A stretch of 52,324 nucleotides of DNA from Mycolicibacter heraklionensis (GTDB taxonomy: Bacteria; Actinomycetota; Actinomycetes; Mycobacteriales; Mycobacteriaceae), in NCBI GenBank assembly GCA_001673575.1, contig LZME01000098.1:1-52324 (forward strand), given 5' to 3'. Below are positions 37,478 through 45,418 of this stretch, one piece after another. Numbering within the stretch: position 1 is the stretch's first letter; each line of letters starts with the position of its first letter. Below the pieces are notes generated by a model. The model was not told where the DNA came from. It was given only the letters and a program-made list of their open reading frames with translations, and did not search any database. A program made the translations under genes and the position numbers.

Positions 37478-38221
37478 GTGAGCCTGGTCAAACAGCTTAT
37501 TGCCGTGTCCACCGCACCGGCGCGCATCGGCTTGTCGATCGCCGATGCCAGTCTCGGCATCGCCACGACGGCGCTCGGATTTGCCCGCCAGGCCCTCGGC
37601 GATGCCGGAAAGCAGGGCACAAACAGCTCGATGGCACACATGCTGGGCCTAGACGACACCATCGCCCGGGCCAACAGGCTGGCCAAGTTGATGGACGACG
37701 ACGCGCCGCTGGGGCGTGCGCTGGCGCCGGGCGGGCCGGCCGATCGGCTGCTGGCGCCCGGCGGCCTGGTCGACCAACTGACCGGGCCGGGCGGAGTGAT
37801 CGACCGGCTCACCGCCGAGGGTGGCGGGCTGCAGCGGGCCCTGCAACCCGGCGGCCTGGTGGATCAACTGACCGACGAAGACGGGCTGATCGAACGACTG
37901 CTGGCCGAGGACGGCTTGGCTGATCGCCTGCTGGCCGAAGGCGGGCTGATCGACAAGCTGACCGCGCGCAACGGGCCCCTGGAGCAGCTCGCCGGTGTCG
38001 CCGACACCCTGAGCCGGCTGGCCCCCGGCATGGAAGCCTTGGAACCTGCGATTGAGACCCTGCAGGAGGCGGTGATAGCGCTGACGCTGGTGGTCAATCC
38101 GCTGAGCAACATCGCCGAACGCATCCCCCTGCTGCCGCGCCGATCCAGCCGGCGTTCGTCAGCCCGGACGGTGCGCTCCCAACGGGTGATCGACCACGAC
38201 CCGGCCGAACCACAGAGTTGA
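37478..38221 (+). CDS. Decapeptide-repeat protein divergent from phoP (Rv0756c-like)
   Basis: 247 residues from the GTG at 37478 (MSLVKQLIAVSTAPARIGLS). The N-terminal 70 residues are helical and end MLGLDDTIARANRLAKLMDD. From residue 77 to about 182 there is a strict 10-residue repeat: every tenth position from 80 to 180 is Arg, Gln or Lys, followed by Leu, with Gly at or near the end of each unit (for example GGLVDQLTDEDGLIERLLAE). A final helix and an Arg-rich tail (PRRSSRRSSARTVRSQR) follow. It has no membrane span of usual length. It is divergent from phoP as Rv0756c is in M. tuberculosis, and shares that control region. Function unknown; an elongated scaffold or membrane-surface role is a guess. 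Confidence 0.9.
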   Translation: MSLVKQLIAVSTAPARIGLSIADASLGIATTALGFARQALGDAGKQGTNSSMAHMLGLDDTIARANRLAKLMDDDAPLGRALAPGGPADRLLAPGGLVDQLTGPGGVIDRLTAEGGGLQRALQPGGLVDQLTDEDGLIERLLAEDGLADRLLAEGGLIDKLTARNGPLEQLAGVADTLSRLAPGMEALEPAIETLQEAVIALTLVVNPLSNIAERIPLLPRRSSRRSSARTVRSQRVIDHDPAEPQS

Positions 38222-38264
38222 GCCCGCCGGCGACCGCCACGACCCGACGTAGGAAACCGGAGCC

Positions 38265-38672
38265 TCAATAGGATCGGCCATCGGCGTACCGCTGTCGCCG
38301 GTAATAGCGCCCCTTGCCGCGATTCCTCGCCTTGTACGTCGGCAGCTGACTGTCACAGTTGGGACAAACGAGGCGCAGATTCTCACGACGATTGTTGTTG
38401 GCATCTCCATCAATGTGGTCGATGATCAGCGTCAACGTCACGCCGTTCCAAGTGCCCTCGATGCCGCAGATCGCACCGCAACCGTCCTGCTGCTCACTTA
38501 GGTAGTCCCGGACATAGTTGCCGAGGTACGACGTGCAACCACACGCTCCGGTGTCGAGCCAGGCCTCCAGGAGCCGGCGTCGGCGGTGTGACTGCTGACA
38601 TGCATTGCTGCAGAACACCCTTAGCCGACGGCCTTCAAAATCGACGCCGCACCCGAGACAGGTCACTGTCAT
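38265..38672 (-). CDS. HNH endonuclease
   Basis: 135 residues from the ATG at 38672 (MTVTCLGCGVDFEGRRLRVF); an upstream start at 38702 is possible. The N-terminus has a small zinc knuckle (CLGCG, then FCSNACQQSHRRRR). The nuclease core reads LIIDHIDGDANNNRRENLRL, then VCPNCDSQLPTYKARN. The usual DH and N residues are there, but the last position often held by His is Asp (NCD). Such small free-standing HNH genes are common in actinophages and mobile elements. It lies 46 bases after a tRNA-Thr gene on the same strand and looks less G+C-rich than its neighbours, which suggests acquisition. A partner terminase or integrase is not seen. Confidence 0.9.
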   Translation of the reverse strand: MTVTCLGCGVDFEGRRLRVFCSNACQQSHRRRRLLEAWLDTGACGCTSYLGNYVRDYLSEQQDGCGAICGIEGTWNGVTLTLIIDHIDGDANNNRRENLRLVCPNCDSQLPTYKARNRGKGRYYRRQRYADGRSY

Positions 38673-38718
38673 AAGACGGACGCTATCCACCAGTACCGAC
38701 AAGAACGGCGCCGCCGAA

Positions 38719-38794
38719 TGGAGCCGCGTGAGAGACTCGAACTCTCGACATCCGCTTTACAAGAGCGACGCTCTACCAACTGAGCTAACGCGGC
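38719..38794 (-). tRNA. tRNA-Thr (anticodon TGT)
   Basis: The minus strand folds into a full 76-base cloverleaf: acceptor GCCGCGT/ACGCGGC with seven pairs, D-arm GCTC/GAGC, anticodon stem TCGCT/AGCGG around loop CTTGTAA, and T-arm GAGAG-TTCGAGT-CTCTC. The anticodon TGT reads ACA (Thr). The discriminator is T and the CCA end is encoded. Confidence 0.97.
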
Positions 38795-39069
38795 CGGGCT
38801 GGCTCAATGAGCCATGGCGATTGTACGACGGGGTGATGCCGCCCCATCCGCCCGCTCCTGCCGACTCGAGCCGGTGCACGTGCGAGCAGCGGCTCGGTCG
38901 GCGCCGTCCAGTCGGCACAAACTCGCGGAACGTGTACAGCAAACTCGCGGACTCTTCACGCGTTGAGTGCCGGATATTCCATTTCACGTTTCCTGCGCTT
39001 TTTCTTACGAAAACCCGTATAGGCTCTCAGGCTGCAGGCAGTTCATTCGACGTTGGGGGAAGAAGAACC

Positions 39070-40320
39070 ATGCAGCTGACGCTCAACCCGTTCATCACCG
39101 GCACCGTCGCGATCACCAGCGCCGCCCTCGTCGCCGTCGCACCCGCAGCGCCACAACTGGAGATCCTCCAGAACCGGCCGGTCGAACTCACCGCGGTCGC
39201 CTCGTCCGCCGCCGCCACCAACTTGGGATTCATCGTCATCGACGACGGCACCGTCGGGCTGTTCCCCCTCGGCCCGATGGCCGACATGCTCGGCCTGGGG
39301 AACGTCACGCTGGCGCAGATCGTCAATTTCTTGGGCATGGGCGATGACCAGCTGAGCGACTTGCTCCCCGGCCTGGTCAACGGCCTCGGACTGGGCCACA
39401 CCACGGTCGGAACGCTGATCGATGGTCTCGGACTGTCCGACGTCGGGCTGGCCGGTCTGCTCAACGGACTGGTCGACGGGCTCGGCTTGGACAGCGTCAC
39501 ACTCGGCGATGTGGTCGACGGCCTGGGCCTGGGCGGTCAGAACGTCGGCGCCCTGGCCCTCGGCCTGGTCGACGGTTTGGGTCTGGGCGGTGTCACCCTG
39601 GACCAGTTGGTGAGCGGCCTGGGCTTCGGCGACATGGAGCTGAAAGACCTGGCGCCGATCCTCACCGCTTTGGGCTCCGCCGTGCCGGGCCTGAACCACG
39701 TCACGTTCGGTGACGTGGTGAGCGGGCTGGGTATGAGCAACGTTCAACTGAGCACGATCCTCACCGACCTCGGCGGAAACGCCATCTTCCTCAACACCTT
39801 GCTGGGGTGGGTCGGGGTGATCCCGGGCCTCAACAACATCACCACCCTGGGCGGTCTACTGGAACTCGCCGGACTCACCAATGCCGCGATCTTCCCCGGC
39901 GTGGTGAATCTGCTGACCGATCCCGCCGCCGGTGTCGGCGGCATCAGCCTCAGCAGCGCACTCGATGTCCTGGGGCTGGACGGCGTCACCCTGAACCAGC
40001 TGCTGCCCACGCTCCCGCTGAATATGTCCGTCGCCGGCCTGCTGGGCGGACTAGGCCTGGACGACACCACCCTCGGCGACTTGCTCGGTTCCGGCCTGAT
40101 CCCGTCGGCTGCCACGGTGGGCGGCCTGGTCGATTCGCTGGGCCTGTCGAGCACCACCCTCGATTCCCTGATCGCCGGGCTCACCGGCTCAGGACTGAGC
40201 CTGCTCAATGACAGCCTGAACGACCTGCTCAGCAACGTCGGCGTCGACGATGCCACCATCGACGACCTGCTCACCGGGCTCGGCCTCTACGACCACGCCC
40301 TGTTCAGCTTCAGCTTCTAA
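39070..40320 (+). CDS. Secreted Leu/Gly-repeat protein
   Basis: 416 residues from the ATG at 39070, behind GGGGAAGAAG. The N-terminus MQLTLNPFITGTVAITSAAL, then VAVAPAAP, is a Sec-type signal of a form seen in many mycobacterial exported proteins. From about residue 68 to the end the chain is an irregular repeat of 15 to 18 residues built on GLGL-x(3)-TL-x(2)-L-(V/L)-x-GL, at least fifteen times, for example GLVDGLGLDSVTLGDVVDGL. It ends with Phe (LFSFSF). There are no cysteines or catalytic motifs. The repeat suggests an amphipathic solenoid or a surface polymer binder. I do not know the family's function. The 275 bases upstream to the tRNA hold nothing else I can name. Confidence 0.85.
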   Translation: MQLTLNPFITGTVAITSAALVAVAPAAPQLEILQNRPVELTAVASSAAATNLGFIVIDDGTVGLFPLGPMADMLGLGNVTLAQIVNFLGMGDDQLSDLLPGLVNGLGLGHTTVGTLIDGLGLSDVGLAGLLNGLVDGLGLDSVTLGDVVDGLGLGGQNVGALALGLVDGLGLGGVTLDQLVSGLGFGDMELKDLAPILTALGSAVPGLNHVTFGDVVSGLGMSNVQLSTILTDLGGNAIFLNTLLGWVGVIPGLNNITTLGGLLELAGLTNAAIFPGVVNLLTDPAAGVGGISLSSALDVLGLDGVTLNQLLPTLPLNMSVAGLLGGLGLDDTTLGDLLGSGLIPSAATVGGLVDSLGLSSTTLDSLIAGLTGSGLSLLNDSLNDLLSNVGVDDATIDDLLTGLGLYDHALFSFSF

Positions 40321-40323
40321 AGG

Positions 40324-40338
40324 CCGGCCCCGGGCCGG
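40324..40338. terminator. Hairpin between convergent genes
   Basis: CCGGCCC-C-GGGCCGG lies three bases after one stop codon and ten before the other. A G+C-only stem at a convergent gene end fits a shared terminator. Confidence 0.5.
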
Positions 40339-40348
40339 GTAAACCGCG

Positions 40349-41209
40349 TCAGTCGCGGGTCAGGAATTCCAGCACCACGCGGGTGAAGGCGTCCTTGGCC
40401 TCGATCATGGTCCAGTGCCCGCAGTTGGGGAACACGTGCACCTCGGCGTCGGGGATGGTCCGCATCGGGATCAGCGCCATATCCAGCGGGCTGACCCGGT
40501 CGTCGCGGCCCCACGTGACCAGCGTCGGCGTCTTGAGCCGGTGCATCATCGCCCACGGCAGCGGCCCCTTGGACGCCTGCATCATCTTCACCATGTTGGT
40601 GAAGGCTTCCTTGCCGTACATCCGTCGGGCGCTGGCCAGGGTGTCGGGGTCGGTGGCCAATGCCCACCGCTCCTCGATCAGCTCTTCGGTGACCACCGAG
40701 GGGTCGTAGACCATCGAGTGCAGCCAGCGCACCAGTGCTTCGCGGCTGGGGTTGTCGACGAAGTCCTGCAGCAACCGGATGCCCTCGGCCGGTCCCGGGC
40801 TGAGCAGGTTGGTGCCGATGCCGCCGATGGTCACCAGCTTGCTCACCTTGTCGGGGTTGCCGATCGCGTAGCCGATGCCGACGCCGCCACCCATCGAGTT
40901 GCCCACGATGCTGAACCGGTCCAGACCCAGCGCTTCGACGAAGGCCGGCACCGCACCGAATGCGGTCACCATGGGATGCCCGCCGAAGTCGTCGCTGACC
41001 CCGAAGCCGGGGAACTCCAGCACCAGGCAGCGGAAGTGCTCGGCGAACGCCGGCAGCACCCCGCGGTAGTTGCGCCATCCGGTAACGCCCGGCCCGGAGC
41101 CGTGCAGCAGCAGCAGCGTCGGCCCGTCACCGGCTTCGTGGTAGCGCAGCACCCCTTGCTCGGTGGTGACCTCGCGCAGGGTCTCGTCGTGGCTCAACTC
41201 GGCCGGCAT
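40349..41209 (-). CDS. Meta-cleavage product hydrolase (HsaD/BphD-like)
   Basis: 286 residues from the ATG at 41209 (MPAELSHDETLREVTTEQGV) with GAGGAG upstream. It is an alpha/beta hydrolase with oxyanion segment LLLLHGSGPGVTGWRNY, nucleophile Ser105 in VGNSMGGG, acid in WGRDDRVSPLD and His in FPNCGHW. This set, with MVYDPSVVTEEL, is that of C-C bond hydrolases such as HsaD, which splits the ring-opened product of a catechol-type intermediate in steroid breakdown. It is the last gene of the leftward esterase-SDR-SDR-hydrolase operon. No ring-cleaving dioxygenase is in the window, so its partner must be outside or its substrate is different. Confidence 0.9.
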   Translation of the reverse strand: MPAELSHDETLREVTTEQGVLRYHEAGDGPTLLLLHGSGPGVTGWRNYRGVLPAFAEHFRCLVLEFPGFGVSDDFGGHPMVTAFGAVPAFVEALGLDRFSIVGNSMGGGVGIGYAIGNPDKVSKLVTIGGIGTNLLSPGPAEGIRLLQDFVDNPSREALVRWLHSMVYDPSVVTEELIEERWALATDPDTLASARRMYGKEAFTNMVKMMQASKGPLPWAMMHRLKTPTLVTWGRDDRVSPLDMALIPMRTIPDAEVHVFPNCGHWTMIEAKDAFTRVVLEFLTRD

Positions 41210-41265
41210 GTGTCTCCTCAAAGGTCCCGAAAGTCTTTAGACACGCTAACGCCGGGGCCCGCCGG

Positions 41266-42024
41266 TCACGGTGTCGGGGTCGGGATCTTGCCCGCGCTCG
41301 CCCCGCCGTCGACTGCCAGTTCGGCTCCGGTCACATACGCCGAGGCATCCGAAGCCAAGAAGGCGACCACATCGGCGACTTCGGAGGGCAGCCCGATACG
41401 GGTCAGCGGCGCTGCCGGGTGCCGCCCCGGCCCGGGCCGGATGCCCAGGTGCGCGACCATCGGGGTGTCGATCATGCCGGGGTGTACCGAGTTGACCCGA
41501 ATCCCGTAGGGCCCCAATTCGATTGCCGCGACCTTCGTCATGCCGCGCAGCCCCCACTTCGACGCCCCGTAGGCGCTGTATCCGGCGAGACCCTGTAGTC
41601 CCGCTTGCGACGACACATTGATCACCGACCCACCGCCGCTGGCCTGCATCGGCTCCACCACCGCCTTGATGCCCAGAAACGCCCCAATGAGGTTGACCCG
41701 CAGCATCGCATTGAAACCCGCGGCGGACTGCTCGACGAGCGGAATCGGCTGGCAGATCGCGGCATTGTTGACCAACACGTCGAGGCGCCCGAACTCGCTG
41801 ACCGCAGTCTCGACCACGGTCTGCCACCCGGCCTCGTCGCCGACATCCTGACGCACGAACCGTGCCCCGAGTTCGGTGGCGATCCGCTCCCCTTCGTCGG
41901 CCAGCACATCGGTGAGCACCACGTGAGCGCCGAGCTCGGTGAACAACCGGGCTTCAGCGGCGCCTTGCCCGCGTGCCGCTCCGGTGATGATGGCGACCTT
42001 GCCGGTCAGATCCACCAGCGTCAT
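41266..42024 (-). CDS. Short-chain dehydrogenase, hydroxysteroid dehydrogenase type
   Basis: 252 residues. It has TGAARGQGAAEARLFTELGA, NNAAICQPI, and catalytic SSQAGLQGLAGYSAYGASKW, then the SVHPGMIDTPM turn. It resembles Rv2002-type 3-alpha/20-beta-hydroxysteroid dehydrogenases and is a close relative of the SDR at 48213 in the same island. NAD(H)-dependent interconversion of an alcohol and a ketone is the likely reaction. Its start lies four bases after the stop of the preceding SDR gene, so the two are cotranslated. The gap to the downstream hydrolase is 56 bases. Confidence 0.9.
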   Translation of the reverse strand: MTLVDLTGKVAIITGAARGQGAAEARLFTELGAHVVLTDVLADEGERIATELGARFVRQDVGDEAGWQTVVETAVSEFGRLDVLVNNAAICQPIPLVEQSAAGFNAMLRVNLIGAFLGIKAVVEPMQASGGGSVINVSSQAGLQGLAGYSAYGASKWGLRGMTKVAAIELGPYGIRVNSVHPGMIDTPMVAHLGIRPGPGRHPAAPLTRIGLPSEVADVVAFLASDASAYVTGAELAVDGGASAGKIPTPTP

Positions 42025-42028
42025 CTCC

Positions 42029-42883
42029 TCACACCGTCTTCACATCGAGGCCGGTGATCAGCACTTCGCTGAGCCGGCGGGGCAATTCGGTGAGCGCCGC
42101 GGTCACCACGATCTGGCGGGGCAGGTTCACATACTTGCGGCGCCGCTCGACGGCATCGGCGACCGCGTTGCCCACGAACACCGGGTCGAGTGCTTCGCGC
42201 GGCTGCATCCGCCACCGCTCGAAGCGCTCGATCACCCGACGTGTCGGGCCGAACTCACGGATGTTGTCGATCATGTCGGTCTTGACCGATCCGAGCTGAA
42301 CCAGCGTGGTGCCGACCGGGGTACCGCGCAGCTCCTGGCGCAGCCCGTGGGTGAACTGGCTCAGACCGGCCTTCGAGGTGCCGTAGAGGGTGAGGCCCGG
42401 GGTGATGCTCAGTGCGCCCATCGACGACACGTTGACGATGTGGCCCCGACCGCGAGACACCAACCGCGGCATGACCGAGCGGCTCAGCTCCATCGGCGCC
42501 GCCAGGTTGACCTGCAGCACTTCTCGCACCGACTGCGCCGAGGTGTCCGGCAGCAAACCGACGTGATCCAGACCGGCATTGTTGATCAGCACATCCACCG
42601 GCCCGTCGGCTTCCACCCGGTCGATCAAGGTCTCCACGGCCGCCGGGTCAGAAAGGTCGGTCGGGTAGGCCTTGCCGTCGAGCTCCTTGGCCAGGATCTC
42701 CAGCGCCGCACCATCGCGCGCCACCAGCGCGACATCGGCGCCGCGCTCGGCCACCACCTGGGCGATGCTCCTGCCCAGACCACGGCTCGCGCCGGTGATC
42801 AAGACCCGGCGGTTAGCGAGGCTCGACGGAGGAGAGTCGAAGCTGGACCGCCGCATCCAAACCCGAGCGTTCCTCAGTTGCAT
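42029..42883 (-). CDS. Short-chain dehydrogenase/reductase
   Basis: 284 residues from the ATG at 42883 (MQLRNARVWMRRSSFDSPPS), behind GGAAGGA and overlapping the end of the esterase gene by ten bases. It carries TGASRGLGRSIAQVVAERGA, INNAGLDHVG, catalytic SSMGALSITPGLTLYGTSKA, and a longer C-terminal part ending RLSEVLITGLDVKTV. This form, with the N-terminal extension and long tail, is typical of mycobacterial SDRs acting on fatty or steroid alcohols. The substrate is not known. It is the second gene of a four-gene operon with the esterase, another SDR and the C-C hydrolase. Confidence 0.9.
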   Translation of the reverse strand: MQLRNARVWMRRSSFDSPPSSLANRRVLITGASRGLGRSIAQVVAERGADVALVARDGAALEILAKELDGKAYPTDLSDPAAVETLIDRVEADGPVDVLINNAGLDHVGLLPDTSAQSVREVLQVNLAAPMELSRSVMPRLVSRGRGHIVNVSSMGALSITPGLTLYGTSKAGLSQFTHGLRQELRGTPVGTTLVQLGSVKTDMIDNIREFGPTRRVIERFERWRMQPREALDPVFVGNAVADAVERRRKYVNLPRQIVVTAALTELPRRLSEVLITGLDVKTV

Positions 42884-43839
42884 GGTGATCCTTCCGGTAA
42901 GGCCGCGCGGAGCACCGCGCAGACGTCGTCGCTGGCTTGGGCGGCGAAGGGCAGATGGTCCGCCAGATTGAAGAAGCCGTGGAAACCCTGTTCGTAGCGC
43001 GTGACGCTGGCGGCCACGCCGGCGTCCTGAAGCCGCTGGGCGTACTCCTCGCCCTCCGCACACAGCGGGTCCAACGCGCCGGTGACGACGTGGGCCGGCG
43101 GTAGGCCGGTGAAGTCGCCGAGGATCGGTGAGGCCAGCACATCGGTCCGGTCACCCTCGCGACCCAGGTACTGCTCGGTGAACCACTGCATGTGCGCCGC
43201 CGTCAGCGTCCCGTTGGGGGCCGGCCGGGCACCGGACGCCGACGCCTGCTTGCGCCGCTGGTCGACGACGGGATAGATGAGCACCTGGAACGCGATCGCC
43301 GGCCCACCTCGGTCGCGAGCGAGCATGGCCACCACCGCAGCGAGGTTGCCTCCGGCACTGTCACCGGCCACTACCAACCGCGCCGGATCGCCACCGAGCT
43401 CGGCGAGGTGGGCCGCCACCCACTGGGTGGCCGCCCAGGCGTCATCGATCGCGGCCGGGAACGGCGCTTCGGGAGCCAGCCGGTAATCGACCGACACCAC
43501 GATCGCCCCCGCGCCGTTGGCCAGCCGGCGGCAGCAGGAGTCGTGCGAATCGAGGTCGCACAGTACGAAGCCGCCGCCGTGGAAATAGACCAGCACCGGC
43601 AGCCTCTCCCGAGGAGTGCCCGGCACGAGCGGGAAGTAGATGCGCACCTGAATCGGGCCGGCGGGCCCGGGAATGTGGCGCTCATCGACCCAGCCCACCG
43701 GGACAGGCCTGGCCGGTCGCCGGCTCGCTTTCAGGCTCGCCCGCACCTGGACTGCGTTGCCGTCACCGGCCGCGATGGATGCGAAAGCCGCGCTCATTCG
43801 GTCGGCCAGCTCGGTCTGCATCGAGGCGATATCGCTCAC
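42874..43839 (-). CDS. HSL-family esterase/lipase (Lip type)
   Basis: 321 residues from the GTG at 43839 (MSDIASMQTELADRMSAAFA); an ATG six codons in is possible. The hormone-sensitive lipase marks are clear: HGGGF at 87-91, nucleophile Ser161 in GDSAGGN, acid in ALDPLCAEG and His in QGFHGFF. There is no signal peptide. Mycobacterial LipH/LipI enzymes are close in size and motifs. In this island it could hydrolyse the ester or lactone made by the Baeyer-Villiger monooxygenase. It heads the leftward operon and diverges from the wax ester synthase gene across 136 bases with a clear dyad. Confidence 0.92.
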   Translation of the reverse strand: MSDIASMQTELADRMSAAFASIAAGDGNAVQVRASLKASRRPARPVPVGWVDERHIPGPAGPIQVRIYFPLVPGTPRERLPVLVYFHGGGFVLCDLDSHDSCCRRLANGAGAIVVSVDYRLAPEAPFPAAIDDAWAATQWVAAHLAELGGDPARLVVAGDSAGGNLAAVVAMLARDRGGPAIAFQVLIYPVVDQRRKQASASGARPAPNGTLTAAHMQWFTEQYLGREGDRTDVLASPILGDFTGLPPAHVVTGALDPLCAEGEEYAQRLQDAGVAASVTRYEQGFHGFFNLADHLPFAAQASDDVCAVLRAALPEGSPCN

Positions 43840-43881
43840 GCAGCGCAACGTAGAACGGCGCCGCACCCCGGCGAATCCCGA

Positions 43882-43900
43882 TGTCTCATTGGCCGAGACA
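43882..43900. promoter_or_regulatory. Dyad between the esterase and wax ester synthase genes
   Basis: TGTCTC-N7-GAGACA is a perfect 6-bp inverted repeat in the divergent promoter region. Position and symmetry fit an operator acting on both genes. The IclR or KstR-like protein of the island is a candidate; this is inference. Confidence 0.5.
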
Positions 43901-43975
43901 ACGTGTCGGCCCCGGCACACGGCAGGCATAGAAGTGAACCGGACCACATCACGGGCGAGAGCGACTGGAGCGGCA

Positions 43976-45418
43976 ATGCGGCGTCTGACCGGCGAGGACA
44001 ACAGCTTTTTGGCGTGGGAGAACGCCGCCCAACCGCAGCACACGATCAAGGTGATGGTGCTCGACCCGAGCCGCGGACAGCGGCAACTCACCTTCGAGGC
44101 GGTCAAGGCGATGGTCCCGGGCCTGGTCGAACGGGTCGAGCCGCTGCAGTGGCAGTTGCTGATGCCCCGGTTGCGGTTCGGTCGGCCCTGGTGGGTGGCC
44201 CGGCCGCGCATCGACGTCGAGCACCACGTCCGGCGGGTCACCCTCACCGCTCCCGGGGGCGATCACGAACTGGCGCTGGCCATCGACGCAATCTTCTACG
44301 ATCGCCTCGACCGCAGTCGCCCGGCCTGGCAGCTGTTCTACGTCGACGGCCTGGCCGACGGCAAGATCGCGCTGATCTGGAAGATTCACCACGCGGTCGC
44401 CGACGGCACTGCTTCGCTGCGCATCCTGGAGGCGCTGTGCGGCACCGGCACCGCCCCGTCGACTCCCCCGCGCGACGAGCGCCGGCCGGCGCCGTGGCAG
44501 TGGCTGCCGATGGTGGCGCGCCATCAACTCGCCGCGGCGCTTGGCCTGCCGCGGGTGGTGACCCGCACCGTCGCGGTGAGCCGGGTCATTCTGCGGCGCC
44601 GCCGAGACGGCAAGCCGGGCTATGCCGCCGCGTTCGCCGCACCCGGCACCCGCTTCAACGCGCCACTGACCGCGGAGCGCCACTTCGCCTTCCGCGGCTG
44701 CGATATGACGGTCATCAAGGAAATCGCTCGGGCCCGCGGAGTGACGGTCAACGATGTGTTCCTGGCCGTCTGCAGCGGCGCGTTGCGCGCTTACCTCGAC
44801 CGGCACGGCGAACTGAGCGAGGAAGCGCTCACCGCGGTGGTGCCGGTGTCGATGCGCCCGCCCGAGGGCGACCCCTGGGGCAACAAGGTGGCCCGGTGGA
44901 ACGTCGCGCTGGCCACCGATATCCCAGATCCGCTACAGCGGCTGACCACGATCGCCGCGGCGACTCGAATCGCCCGCGAGGTTCAGTCCGAACGCGACCT
45001 GTGGCTGCAGCACGACTGGATGGAGTACTGGCCGCTGTTCTGGTTCTACTCGCGCGCCCTGCCGCTGCTCGGTGAGCGAACGACGCACCGACCGACGTTC
45101 AGCCTGATCGCATCGAATATGCGAGGGCCGCAACAGCTTTACTTTGGCGGCGCGCCGGTCGAACGACTGATCTCATCGGGTCCGCTGGTGTTCCCGATGG
45201 GCTTGAACTTCACCGGGTGGAGCTACGAAGGGCAGCTGACGATCGGAGTGTTGAGCTGCGGGGCACACGTGCCCGACCCCTGGCAGATCGCCGACGGCTT
45301 GCCAGCGGCACTGGCCGAGCTGGCCAGCGCGGTCTCAGCGGTCGAGGTCATCGAGCAGTCGCAGTGCCAGCCGGCATCCGGTCTGGACGTCACGCCACAG
45401 ACGGGCGACCGGGTCTGA
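43976..45418 (+). CDS. Wax ester synthase/diacylglycerol acyltransferase
   Basis: 480 residues from the ATG at 43976 (MRRLTGEDNSFLAWENAAQP) with GGAG eight bases upstream. The catalytic HHxxxDG motif is HHAVADG at 138-144. The second conserved part (VTVNDVFLAVCSGALRAYLD) and the C-terminal FTGWSYEGQLTIGVLSCG are also standard for bacterial WS/DGAT. It joins acyl-CoA to a fatty alcohol or diacylglycerol to make storage or wall lipid. Mycobacteria carry many such genes. Its tail overlaps the convergent acyl-CoA dehydrogenase-like gene by 84 bases. In this island it could store or esterify alcohols released by the esterase. Confidence 0.93.
   Translation: MRRLTGEDNSFLAWENAAQPQHTIKVMVLDPSRGQRQLTFEAVKAMVPGLVERVEPLQWQLLMPRLRFGRPWWVARPRIDVEHHVRRVTLTAPGGDHELALAIDAIFYDRLDRSRPAWQLFYVDGLADGKIALIWKIHHAVADGTASLRILEALCGTGTAPSTPPRDERRPAPWQWLPMVARHQLAAALGLPRVVTRTVAVSRVILRRRRDGKPGYAAAFAAPGTRFNAPLTAERHFAFRGCDMTVIKEIARARGVTVNDVFLAVCSGALRAYLDRHGELSEEALTAVVPVSMRPPEGDPWGNKVARWNVALATDIPDPLQRLTTIAAATRIAREVQSERDLWLQHDWMEYWPLFWFYSRALPLLGERTTHRPTFSLIASNMRGPQQLYFGGAPVERLISSGPLVFPMGLNFTGWSYEGQLTIGVLSCGAHVPDPWQIADGLPAALAELASAVSAVEVIEQSQCQPASGLDVTPQTGDRV

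Noticed and set aside
38222..39069. An integrated element bounded by a repeat of the tRNA-Thr end
   Set aside because: No second copy of the tRNA 3' end, integrase or transposase was found near the HNH gene.
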